Positions 8,156 through 13,897 of a DNA stretch of 13,897 nt are shown here, piece by piece. The notes below the pieces were generated by a model, which was given only the letters and a program-made list of their open reading frames with translations, was not told the DNA's origin and made no database searches. Each line of letters begins with the position of its first letter. The stretch's first letter is position 1. The DNA comes from DAISJD01 sp036821645 (GTDB lineage: Bacteria; Pseudomonadota; Alphaproteobacteria; ATCC43930; CGMCC-115725): NCBI GenBank assembly GCA_036821645.1, contig DAISJD010000086.1, positions 1 through 13,897 of the forward strand, given 5' to 3'. Position numbers and translations under genes: made by a program.

Positions 8156-9179
8156 GGCCTAGAACCTCCACAGTTTGTCCGCGTTCGGACAAATATCCCA
8201 AGACCGGTGCCAACGGGCCGCTTACTTCCGCCGTGACGATGCCGAACGGGCGCTTTTGAATATAATCGATATGGGCCGACAGGATATTGAGGTCGATCCC
8301 GAGATGCCGCACCAGATCGGCGATGACGGGGCGCTCTGCCGTTGGGCCGGTAAAGACGATGCGCAGAATCGTCGCCCCGTCTTCTGGACGTTCGACCAGC
8401 AAGGGGCCGCCATAAAGACTGTCGAACGGAGGATGAATATCGAGCGAGGCGGCAATATCGCGCGTGATCGGATGAGAGGGGCGGGTCAGAAGGTCGAAGG
8501 TGGGGCCCGTTTCGACGATTTGACCCGCATCCATGACCGCGATCCGGTGACAGATTTCCCGGACGACCGCCATCTCATGGGTGATGAGCACGATGGTGAG
8601 GCCCAAGCGTTGATTGATATCCTGCAACAGGTGCAGAATCGACTGGGTGGTTTGGGTGTCGAGGGCCGATGTTGCCTCATCCGAGAGAAGCAAGGTCGGT
8701 TCGGGGGCAAGGGCCCGTGCGATGCCGACCCGTTGCTTTTGGCCGCCGGATAAGGTGGCGGGCACTTGAGCCCGTTTTTCTTCGAGCCCGACGAGTTCCA
8801 GCAACGGCATGACCCGGTCTTTGATCCGGGCCTTGTTCCACCCCGCCAATTCCAAAGGCAAGGCGACGTTGTCGTAGACGGTGCGTCGCGCCAACAGGTT
8901 GAAATGTTGAAAAATCATGCCGATTTTTTGACGTTCGCGCCGCAGATCGGCAGGGCTCAGCCCCATGAGATCGATCCCACCGACGGTGACGCTGCCCTGA
9001 TCGGGGCGTTCCAACAGATTGATCGCGCGAAGGAGCGTGCTCTTGCCGGCACCGGAGCGACCGATGATGCCGAAAATCTCGCCCGATTGAACCGATAGCG
9101 ATACGCGATCCAAGGCCTGGACCCGTTGTTTGCCAAGGGCAAAGGATTTTGACAGGTGGCTGAGCGTAAGGCTGGTCAC
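8136..9179 (-). CDS. metN: methionine ABC transporter ATP-binding protein
   Basis: A 347-residue ATPase driving methionine import. Motifs are Walker A GRSGAGKS (40-47), Q-loop Q91 in IFQHFNLL, signature LSGGQKQR (143-150), Walker B LLLSDE (163-168) and the H-loop H201. The C-terminal ~85 residues (about 262-347) are the NIL/C2 domain, which in E. coli binds methionine and inhibits transport when the cell is replete. The frame is open to a GTG at 9209, but I chose the GTG at 9179: AGGAG lies 11 bases upstream of it, and MTSLTLSHLSKSFA matches the usual MetN start. The 10 extra residues of the longer version (PAPPGDVRFV) look untranslated. It overlaps metI by 20 bases and is preceded by an AT-rich promoter-like region. 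Confidence 0.95.
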   Translation of the reverse strand: MTSLTLSHLSKSFALGKQRVQALDRVSLSVQSGEIFGIIGRSGAGKSTLLRAINLLERPDQGSVTVGGIDLMGLSPADLRRERQKIGMIFQHFNLLARRTVYDNVALPLELAGWNKARIKDRVMPLLELVGLEEKRAQVPATLSGGQKQRVGIARALAPEPTLLLSDEATSALDTQTTQSILHLLQDINQRLGLTIVLITHEMAVVREICHRIAVMDAGQIVETGPTFDLLTRPSHPITRDIAASLDIHPPFDSLYGGPLLVERPEDGATILRIVFTGPTAERPVIADLVRHLGIDLNILSAHIDYIQKRPFGIVTAEVSGPLAPVLGYLSERGQTVEVLGHVQRKA

Positions 9180-9236
9180 GAAACGGACGTCTCCTGGGGG
9201 GGCGGGCACCGATGCGGGCGATGCGCCTGTTATGTC

Positions 9237-9269
9237 GTTATATTGGTCAAGTAGATATTATATTGTCAA
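9237..9269 (-). promoter_or_regulatory. Probable metNIQ promoter/operator with tandem direct repeats
   Basis: This AT-rich stretch sits 58-90 bases upstream of the chosen metN GTG. Read on the - strand it has a perfect TTGACA (9269-9264), a perfect TATAAT (9262-9257) and a TATAAC (9242-9237). No single pair of these has the ideal 17-base spacing, so the exact -35/-10 assignment is open. TTGACAATATAA (9269-9258) is repeated as TTGACCAATATAA (9250-9238) about 19-20 bases away. A 13-base near-palindrome ATATTG-N-CAATAT lies at 9260-9272. The composition stands out from the GC-rich surroundings. Confidence 0.55.
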
Positions 9270-9321
9270 TATTGCGTGATGCGAGAAAAGAAGCAAGGAA
9301 AGACGGTTTTTAGTGGTTTTT

Positions 9322-10536
9322 TTATCCCATTCGTTTGGCAACGGTACCGGCAAGGGCGGGGGCGAGATCACCCTTGTCCCGGACGGTCACGGCGGCAAGG
9401 CCGAGCCAATCGGCCAAATCGACGAGGGAGCCCGCCAGACGGTCGATGACGGCACCTGCGTCGATGTCGGCCTCGCCATAGCTTGCCAAGACCGAGAGGG
9501 TTTTCGTTTTGCGGTCGGCCTTCACGTCGACCCTGGCGACGAGCGCATCGTTCAGGAGAAACGGCATGACGTAATAACCGTGCACCCGTTTGGGGGCGGG
9601 CGTATAAAAGGCGAGGCGATAATGAAAGCCAAACAGCCGTTCCGTGCGCTGTCGTTCCCAGATCAGCGAGTCGAAGGGGGACAGAAGACAGGCGTGATCG
9701 TGGGCGTGTGGGTCGGCGTCGGCGGGTGGGGCATCGCGATGGACCCAGGCGGGTTTGGCCCATCCCGCGACGGCGACCCGGATCAACGTTCCCGCTTCTT
9801 CCAGGGTCGCGATGGCCGATCGGGCATCGGACACGGGCAGGCGATAATAATCGCGCAGATCGGTTTCGCTCGCAACGCCCATGGCCCGTGCCGCGCGGGC
9901 GATGAGGGTGCGTTGTGCGTCGGCGCGATCGGGTGTCGGCTGGTTTAAGACCGATGGCGGAATGACCCGTTCCGTCAAATCGTAGGAACGGGTGAAATTC
10001 CGCCGATCCGAGGCTGAAATTTCGCCGGACCAAAACAGGAATTCGAGCGCTTTTTTCCCATCGCTCCACCCCCACCAGGCACTGCTCTTCGCCCCGGTTT
10101 CCTCAAGATCGCGGCTCTGGATGGGGCCATGGGCGCGGACGTGATCGCGTACCCGGTCGACGAGATCCGGGTTGTCGCGCTTGACCCTGGCGATCGATCC
10201 CCAGAGCCCGTCGCCCCGTGCCGCGTCATCCATCCGCCAGCGAAAACAAGGGTGCAGATCAATCGGCAGCAGGGACGCCTCGTGCCCCCAATATTCGAAC
10301 AAGGTGCGCAGGCGATAGGCGGCCTCATCGATATGGGTGCGCTCATAATGGCCGAGCCTGCTCCACAGCGGTAGGTAATGACTACGGATCAGGACATTCA
10401 CCGAATCGAGCTGCAAAACCCCGAGACGGTCGATCATGGCAAGGGGGGGATCGTTCGTCCGGCCGCCGAACCCTTGGGCTGCTACGGCGATGCGGCGGGC
10501 GGTTTCACGGGAAAGAGTGGGGATGGCCTTGGTCAT
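9322..10536 (-). CDS. YcaQ/AlkX-like DNA glycosylase, winged-helix (HTH_42) family
   Basis: A 404-residue protein of the HTH_42 winged-helix family. E. coli YcaQ (AlkX) and Streptomyces AlkZ of this family are DNA glycosylases that excise alkylated bases and unhook interstrand cross-links. The catalytic Q-hydrophobic-D triplet is visible as QLD (42-44) within LGVLQLDSVNVLIRSHYLPLWSR, and the rest follows the family (FEYWGHEASLLP; LLSPFDSLIWERQRTERLFGFHY; YYVMPFLL). The frame is open to 10650, but the 38 extra N-terminal residues are a proline-rich translation of the exporter's 3' end, so I start at the ATG at 10536. It begins 4 bases after the exporter stop, implying one transcript. The enzyme role is inferred from family and motif. 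Many members are annotated only as winged-helix DNA-binding proteins. Confidence 0.88.
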   Translation of the reverse strand: MTKAIPTLSRETARRIAVAAQGFGGRTNDPPLAMIDRLGVLQLDSVNVLIRSHYLPLWSRLGHYERTHIDEAAYRLRTLFEYWGHEASLLPIDLHPCFRWRMDDAARGDGLWGSIARVKRDNPDLVDRVRDHVRAHGPIQSRDLEETGAKSSAWWGWSDGKKALEFLFWSGEISASDRRNFTRSYDLTERVIPPSVLNQPTPDRADAQRTLIARAARAMGVASETDLRDYYRLPVSDARSAIATLEEAGTLIRVAVAGWAKPAWVHRDAPPADADPHAHDHACLLSPFDSLIWERQRTERLFGFHYRLAFYTPAPKRVHGYYVMPFLLNDALVARVDVKADRKTKTLSVLASYGEADIDAGAVIDRLAGSLVDLADWLGLAAVTVRDKGDLAPALAGTVAKRMG

Positions 10537-10540
10537 GGGA

Positions 10541-11386
10541 TTAGGCGGCGGCTTTGGCCCAGAGGTCGCGGGCCGCCAACAGGGCCCCGCCGACAATGGC
10601 AAGACAGGCGATGAGGATGGCGGGGGTGGCGGCGGCTTCGCCCGTCGCAATCAAAAGGCCCGTTGATAGCAGGGGTGTGGCATAGCTCATGCCGCCCAAC
10701 ACCGTGATATTGCCCCGTTTCACGCCATAGTCCCAGGCAAAGAAGGCAAGACCCGTGGGGCCGATCCCCATGGCGAGCAGGGCGAGCCAGCCGGGCAGAT
10801 CATGGGGAGGGACCCACGATTCAAAACCAAGATGACAGGCAAGTGCCAACAGCGCGGTGACGAGACAGAATCCGCCGATCGATTGAGTCGGCACCGCCCC
10901 GAACCGGCGGCTCAACACGGAATAGCCAGCCCACACGATGGCTGCGGCCAAGGCGGCACCATATCCCACCGGACTGCCCGCACCGATCGTGCGGGAAAAG
11001 CCGTCGGTGAGCAGAATGACGGCACCCAAGAGCCCGATGCCCGCCCCAAGAAGCGGCCAGAGACTGAGACGCGCACCGGGCAAAAACCCGGCGAACACGA
11101 CGATCAGTAAGGGCCATAAGTAATTGACGAGACTGGCCTCAACCACGGGTGCCGTGCCCAAGGCCAGAAAATACAGGCAATGATAGCCGAACAAGCCGAA
11201 CAGACCGAGGGCCCAGATATGGGGCGGGTGGGCAAGATGGGCCCGGATATCCTCGCCGCGCAGGGCCCAGAACAGCAGGGAGCCGAGGCCCGCCAGGCCA
11301 AAGGTCAGAGCGACGAATTCGAACGGGGGAATCGGCCCGACGATCCGGGTCAACCATGCGAGGGACGACCACATGAGAATCGCCAA
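10541..11386 (-). CDS. EamA/DMT-family exporter, YddG-like
   Basis: A membrane transporter of the drug/metabolite superfamily with about ten hydrophobic segments in two EamA repeats. VEASLVNYLWPLLIVVFA in the first half and KRGNITVLGGMSYATPLLS in the second resemble E. coli YddG, an aromatic amino-acid exporter. The substrate here is unknown. The start is a problem. The first usable codon is TTG at 11386, which would remove a few residues of the first membrane helix. The frame stays homologous-looking upstream (RATGIGI just before it) but offers no ATG, GTG or TTG there; CTG at 11416 is the only near-start codon. An ATG at 11445 is in another frame. A non-standard start, a one-base indel or a sequencing error could explain this. 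The glycosylase gene starts 4 bases after the stop. Confidence 0.82.
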   Translation of the reverse strand: MAILMWSSLAWLTRIVGPIPPFEFVALTFGLAGLGSLLFWALRGEDIRAHLAHPPHIWALGLFGLFGYHCLYFLALGTAPVVEASLVNYLWPLLIVVFAGFLPGARLSLWPLLGAGIGLLGAVILLTDGFSRTIGAGSPVGYGAALAAAIVWAGYSVLSRRFGAVPTQSIGGFCLVTALLALACHLGFESWVPPHDLPGWLALLAMGIGPTGLAFFAWDYGVKRGNITVLGGMSYATPLLSTGLLIATGEAAATPAILIACLAIVGGALLAARDLWAKAAA

Positions 11387-11476
11387 AATGCCGATCCCGG
11401 TCGCCCGGATTTGCAGCGAGCGGGCGGTGCGCGACGCACGATCATAGGGGGATATGGCGCACCTCTTGTCTATCCT

Positions 11477-11490
11477 GCCGATTAATCGGC
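11477..11490. repeat. Perfect 14-base palindrome upstream of the exporter gene
   Basis: GCCGATTAATCGGC is a perfect palindrome lying 91 bases upstream of the TTG assigned to the exporter and just beyond the phaB terminator-like hairpin. Its size and position suit a dimeric repressor or activator site for the exporter–glycosylase pair. No regulator gene is nearby, and a chance palindrome is possible. Confidence 0.35.
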
Positions 11491-11503
11491 CAAATCTGTG
11501 GCG

Positions 11504-11537
11504 TCGCGGGCGATCCGGCGAAAAGGATCGCCCGCGA
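11504..11537 (-). terminator. Strong hairpin just after phaB, probable terminator
   Basis: A perfect 13-base-pair stem, TCGCGGGCGATCC / GGATCGCCCGCGA, with an 8-base loop begins 7 bases after the phaB stop codon. There is no T-run after it on the - strand, so it is not a textbook intrinsic terminator. It may act with Rho or protect the 3' end of the pha transcript. Its position separates the pha genes from the exporter gene. Confidence 0.6.
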
Positions 11538-11544
11538 TGCCTGC

Positions 11545-12270
11545 TTAATACATATGTTGACCGCCGTTCAGCGACAGGGTCGATCCGGTAATGAAACCGG
11601 CCTCGTCACCTGCGAGGAACAAGACGGCGCGGGCGATTTCTTCCGGTTGGCCGAGACGACCGACGGGGATCTTCGCGATAATTTTTTCCAAAACGGCAGG
11701 GGGCACGGCCCGGACCATTTCCGTATCGATATAGCCCGGTGCAATCAGATTGACCGTGATGCCCTTGGCGGCCCCTTCTTGGGCCAAGGCCTTGGTGAAG
11801 CCGGTCAGAGCCGACTTTGCGGCGGCATAATTGACCTGACCGAATTGTCCGGCCTGACCATTGATCGAGCCGATATTGATGACGCGGCCGAACTGACGTT
11901 CGCGCATGCCTTCGATCGTGACCCGGCACAGATTGAAGCAGGAAGTGATGTTGGTCTCGACCACCGACGCCCATTGTTCCGGGCTCATTTTATGGAGCGG
12001 GGTATCGCGGGTGATCCCGGCATTGTTGACCAGGATTTCGATCGGACCCAATTCATCGACGATCTTGGCAACCCCGTCGCGCACGGCTTCGAAATTGCCG
12101 ACATCGAAGCGAAAGGTCGGGATGCCGGTTTCATCGGTAAATTTCCGGGCGGCTTCGTCATTGCCGCCGTAATTGGCGGCCACCTTGTATCCGGCCTTAT
12201 TGAGCGCCACGGAGATGGCGGCCCCGATGCCCCGGGTTCCGCCGGTGACTAATGCAACGCGTCCTGACAT
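11545..12270 (-). CDS. phaB: acetoacetyl-CoA reductase (NADPH-dependent)
   Basis: A 241-residue short-chain dehydrogenase reducing acetoacetyl-CoA to (R)-3-hydroxybutyryl-CoA, the monomer for polyhydroxybutyrate. Seen are the Rossmann glycine motif TGGTRGIG (9-16), NNAGIT (82-87), the catalytic Ser135 in INIGSINGQ, and Tyr148 and Lys152 in NYAAAKSA. The GGQHMY C-terminus is characteristic of PhaB and separates it from FabG. A purine-rich ribosome-binding site (GGGGGGAG) lies 5 bases before the ATG. phaA lies 112 bases upstream on the same strand, with two hairpins in between, and a strong hairpin follows the stop. Confidence 0.95.
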   Translation of the reverse strand: MSGRVALVTGGTRGIGAAISVALNKAGYKVAANYGGNDEAARKFTDETGIPTFRFDVGNFEAVRDGVAKIVDELGPIEILVNNAGITRDTPLHKMSPEQWASVVETNITSCFNLCRVTIEGMRERQFGRVINIGSINGQAGQFGQVNYAAAKSALTGFTKALAQEGAAKGITVNLIAPGYIDTEMVRAVPPAVLEKIIAKIPVGRLGQPEEIARAVLFLAGDEAGFITGSTLSLNGGQHMY

Positions 12271-12294
12271 TTTTTCTCCCCCCTCGTCATCACC

Positions 12295-12321
12295 GGCCCA
12301 AGGCCGTTCTGGCCTTGGGCC
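12295..12321 (-). other. Intercistronic hairpin near the phaB start
   Basis: Arms GGCCCAAGGCC (12295-12305) and GGCCTTGGGCC (12311-12321) pair perfectly over 11 bases with a 5-base loop. The hairpin ends about 25 bases before the phaB start codon in the transcript and leaves the ribosome-binding site free. There is no following T-run, so it looks like an mRNA-processing or stabilising element, or a weak attenuator, rather than a classical terminator. Confidence 0.6.
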
Positions 12322-12335
12322 CTTTGGTCCGTGCC

Positions 12336-12371
12336 CATGTCCCTGCGGGTTTTAGGTCCGGCAGGGACATG
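12336..12371 (-). other. Intercistronic hairpin after the phaA stop
   Basis: Arms CATGTCCCTGC (12336-12346) and GCAGGGACATG (12361-12371) pair perfectly over 11 bases around a 14-base loop, starting 11 bases after the phaA stop. With the neighbouring hairpin at 12295-12321 it fills most of the phaA–phaB gap. It may protect the phaA 3' end or cause partial termination. The loop contains TAAAA on the - strand. Confidence 0.6.
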
Positions 12372-12382
12372 CCACCGTTTCG

Positions 12383-13558
12383 TCAGTCGCGGGCAACGCA
12401 CAGAGCGATGCCCATGCCGCCGCCGATGCACAGGGTCGCAAGGCCCTTTTTCGCGTCGCGTTTCACCATTTCATGGAGCAGCGTCGTGAGCACCCGGGCC
12501 CCCGATGCGCCGATCGGATGGCCTAAGGCGATGGCCCCACCATTGACGTTGACCTTGGCGGGATCCCAGCCCATGTCCTTGTTGACGGCGCAAGCTTGGG
12601 CGGCGAAGGCTTCGTTGGCTTCGATGAGGTCGAGTTGATCGGCATGCCAACCGGCCCGCTCGAGGGCCTTGCGGCTGGCCGGGATCGGGCCGGACCCCAT
12701 GATGCTGGGCTCGACGCCGACCGTGGCCCAGGACACGATCCGAGCAAGCGGGGTAACGCCGCGCCGGGCGGCTTCGTCGGCACTCATCAAGACTGTGGCG
12801 GCGGCCCCGTCATTGATGCCCGAGGCATTGCCCGCCGTGACCGATCCGGTCTTGCTGAAGGCGGGACGCAGTTTTTGCAGGGTTTCGAGGGTCGTGCCGA
12901 ATTTCGGATATTCATCCGTATCGACGATCACGTCGCCCTTGCGGGTCGCGATCTTGACGGGGACGATCTCGTCCTTGAACCGCCCGGCCTTGATCGCGGC
13001 TTCGGCCTTGTTTTGCGAGCCCAACGCCAACAGATCCTGCGCGTCGCGGGCGATGGCCCATTTTTCGGCGACATTCTCGGCCGTCGTGCCCATGTGATAG
13101 CCGTGGAACGCGTCCCAGAGCCCGTCCTTGATCATCGTATCGAGCAAGGTAGCGTCGCCCATGCGGACCCCATTGCGCAGATGCATCACATGGGGGGCTT
13201 GGCTCATGCTTTCTTGACCGCCCGCGACGACGATGCGGCTATCGCCATTACGGATCGCCTGGAAGCCGAGGGCGACGGCGCGCAGGCCCGATCCGCAGAG
13301 TTGATTGATGCCGTAGGCGGTCCGTTCAACCGGAATCCCGGCGGCGATCGCGGCTTGGCGTGCCGGGTTCTGTCCCTGGCCGGCGGTCAGGATCTGACCG
13401 AGGATCACCTCGCACACATCGCCCGGTTCGACCTTGGCGCGGATCAGGGATTCGCGGATCACCGCTTCGCCCAGAACATGGGCCGGAACCGAAGAGAGCG
13501 CACCGTTGAACGCACCGATGGCGGTGCGCGCGGCGCTGGCGATGACGACATCAGTCAT
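12383..13558 (-). CDS. phaA: acetyl-CoA C-acetyltransferase (beta-ketothiolase)
   Basis: A 391-residue biosynthetic thiolase condensing two acetyl-CoA into acetoacetyl-CoA, the first step toward polyhydroxybutyrate. The catalytic triad is intact: Cys88 in NQLCGSG, His347 in GHPIGASGAR, and Cys377 in LCIGGGMG. The length and the N-terminus (VVIASAARTAIGAFNGAL) fit PhaA rather than a degradative FadA thiolase. A near-perfect Shine-Dalgarno AAGGAGG lies 7 bases before the ATG, the strongest in this window, suggesting high expression. An FNR-type palindrome lies about 175 bases upstream of the ATG. phaB follows after 112 bases. The symbol assumes a PHB role, supported by phaB and by the PhaC-like end upstream. 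Confidence 0.95.
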   Translation of the reverse strand: MTDVVIASAARTAIGAFNGALSSVPAHVLGEAVIRESLIRAKVEPGDVCEVILGQILTAGQGQNPARQAAIAAGIPVERTAYGINQLCGSGLRAVALGFQAIRNGDSRIVVAGGQESMSQAPHVMHLRNGVRMGDATLLDTMIKDGLWDAFHGYHMGTTAENVAEKWAIARDAQDLLALGSQNKAEAAIKAGRFKDEIVPVKIATRKGDVIVDTDEYPKFGTTLETLQKLRPAFSKTGSVTAGNASGINDGAAATVLMSADEAARRGVTPLARIVSWATVGVEPSIMGSGPIPASRKALERAGWHADQLDLIEANEAFAAQACAVNKDMGWDPAKVNVNGGAIALGHPIGASGARVLTTLLHEMVKRDAKKGLATLCIGGGMGIALCVARD

Positions 13559-13610
13559 AGTGAATCCTCCTTATGGGGTCGTATGAGGCCTCGATATGCC
13601 GCCCGTGCCG

Positions 13611-13638
13611 CCGCACAACCGCCCGAAAGGGTGTGCGG
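13611..13638 (-). other. Small hairpin in the phaA leader
   Basis: CCGCACA (13611-13617) pairs with TGTGCGG (13632-13638), and a short inner GCCC-GAAA-GGG loop adds to the stem. It lies about 55-80 bases before the phaA ATG, clear of the ribosome-binding site. It could stabilise the leader. GC-rich leaders often fold like this by chance, so the call is weak. Confidence 0.3.
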
Positions 13639-13729
13639 GCAAGCGCGTCGCGGGTTGGAGAGACCGTTCAATCCTTGCCGACAGTCACCATACTGTTGCC
13701 GATTGAGGCCCGTCTAGCCCCCCTTGCAC

Positions 13730-13749
13730 GTTTTGATCGGGATCAAAAC
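13730..13749. promoter_or_regulatory. FNR/FixK/Anr-type box upstream of phaA
   Basis: TTGATCGGGATCAA at 13733-13746 matches the consensus TTGAT-N4-ATCAA in full, and the symmetry continues outward to nine paired bases per side. FNR, Anr and FixK proteins bind this sequence and respond to low oxygen. A weak - strand promoter candidate lies downstream: TAGACG (13716-13711), an 18-base spacer, and TATGGT (13692-13687). That would place the box centre about 60 bases before the predicted transcript start, a position used by class I FNR activation. The box match is seen directly. Its function and the promoter are inferred. Confidence 0.6.
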
Positions 13750-13775
13750 CAGTTTTCTTCTCTCGTGCCGCGGGG

Positions 13776-13897
13776 TCAGGCAAATTGTGGCCGATGGAGC
13801 CATTGGGTCAACAAGGGCCATACCGTGTTGGGGGCCCGGCGTCCCACGATAAGGCCGATATGGCCAAGGGGGGGGGCCGCCAAGCGGGCTCCGGGGA
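13776..13897 (-). CDS. C-terminal end of a PhaC-like alpha/beta hydrolase (partial, runs off the window)
   Basis: Reading the - strand from the right edge, an open frame of 39 codons ends at TGA (13778-13776). It contains PGARLAAPPLGHIGLIVGRR and ends TQWLHRPQFA. The GH in PPLGHIG fits the catalytic His of the C-terminal catalytic His loop of PHA synthases and related alpha/beta hydrolases, and the following APNTVWPLLTQWL fits their last helix. The neighbourhood (phaA, phaB) supports a PhaC or PhaC-like protein, but only the tail is visible, so synthase and depolymerase/hydrolase cannot be told apart. A run of nine G (13868-13876 on the + strand) falls in this frame, which reads cleanly through it. 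The gap to phaA is 217 bases and holds the FNR-type box. Confidence 0.6.
   Translation of the reverse strand, partial: PGARLAAPPLGHIGLIVGRRAPNTVWPLLTQWLHRPQFA

Noticed and set aside
10537..10650. Longer N-terminus for the glycosylase
   Set aside because: The extra residues are a proline-rich out-of-frame reading of the exporter's end, and homology starts at the ATG at 10536.
12596..13717. Long + strand open frame (373 codons) opposite phaA
   Set aside because: It mirrors a gene with an intact catalytic triad. Its translation is rich in Asp, Arg and Gly and resembles no protein I know.
13730..13749. The palindrome as an intrinsic terminator of the PhaC-like gene
   Set aside because: The stem is AT-rich, the loop would be only 2-4 bases, and no T-run follows on the - strand. 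The FNR-box match explains it better.

Overview
The window reads as a stretch of chromosome from an alphaproteobacterium, possibly of the Rhodospirillales/Acetobacterales type. This rests on the SUV3-like helicase followed by an S4 (Hsp15-like) gene, the thrC–M16 peptidase–acetyltransferase run, a complete MetNIQ importer whose MetQ has no lipobox, and PHB-precursor genes. Most of the window is GC-rich (about 60%). The first 240 bases are only about 22% G+C by hand count, and the next 480 about 47%. I see no mobile element, CRISPR array, rRNA or tRNA.

Layout. Bases 1-245 are an AT-rich non-coding region with two T8A6/T8A8 tracts. Two genes then run on the + strand: a large SUV3/MgpS-type helicase and a small S4-domain RNA-binding protein. 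The S4 gene meets the opposing block tail to tail with a 13-base overlap near 3190. From there to the right edge every gene is on the - strand. In transcription order (right to left) these are: the 3' end of a PhaC-like alpha/beta hydrolase (cut by the window edge), phaA, phaB, a YddG/EamA-type exporter, a YcaQ/AlkX-type DNA glycosylase, metN, metI, metQ, thrC, an M16 zinc peptidase, and a RimJ-type N-acetyltransferase.

How the genes work together. PhaA and PhaB make (R)-3-hydroxybutyryl-CoA from acetyl-CoA for polyhydroxybutyrate. A perfect FNR/FixK-type palindrome lies upstream of phaA, and two strong hairpins separate phaA from phaB. MetNIQ imports methionine. ThrC, just downstream, makes threonine from O-phosphohomoserine, the other branch leaving homoserine. 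thrC and the M16 peptidase share an ATGA junction and are probably translationally coupled, with the acetyltransferase 15 bases further on. The exporter and the glycosylase are 4 bases apart, which suggests a small export-plus-repair unit.

Most of this is housekeeping or common metabolic content, and I do not see a clear-cut novel system. The items most worth a second look are the FNR-like box before phaA, the exporter/YcaQ pair (and the exporter's missing start codon), the tandem repeats before metN, the AT-rich left edge, and the marked excess of the palindrome CGATCG across the window.
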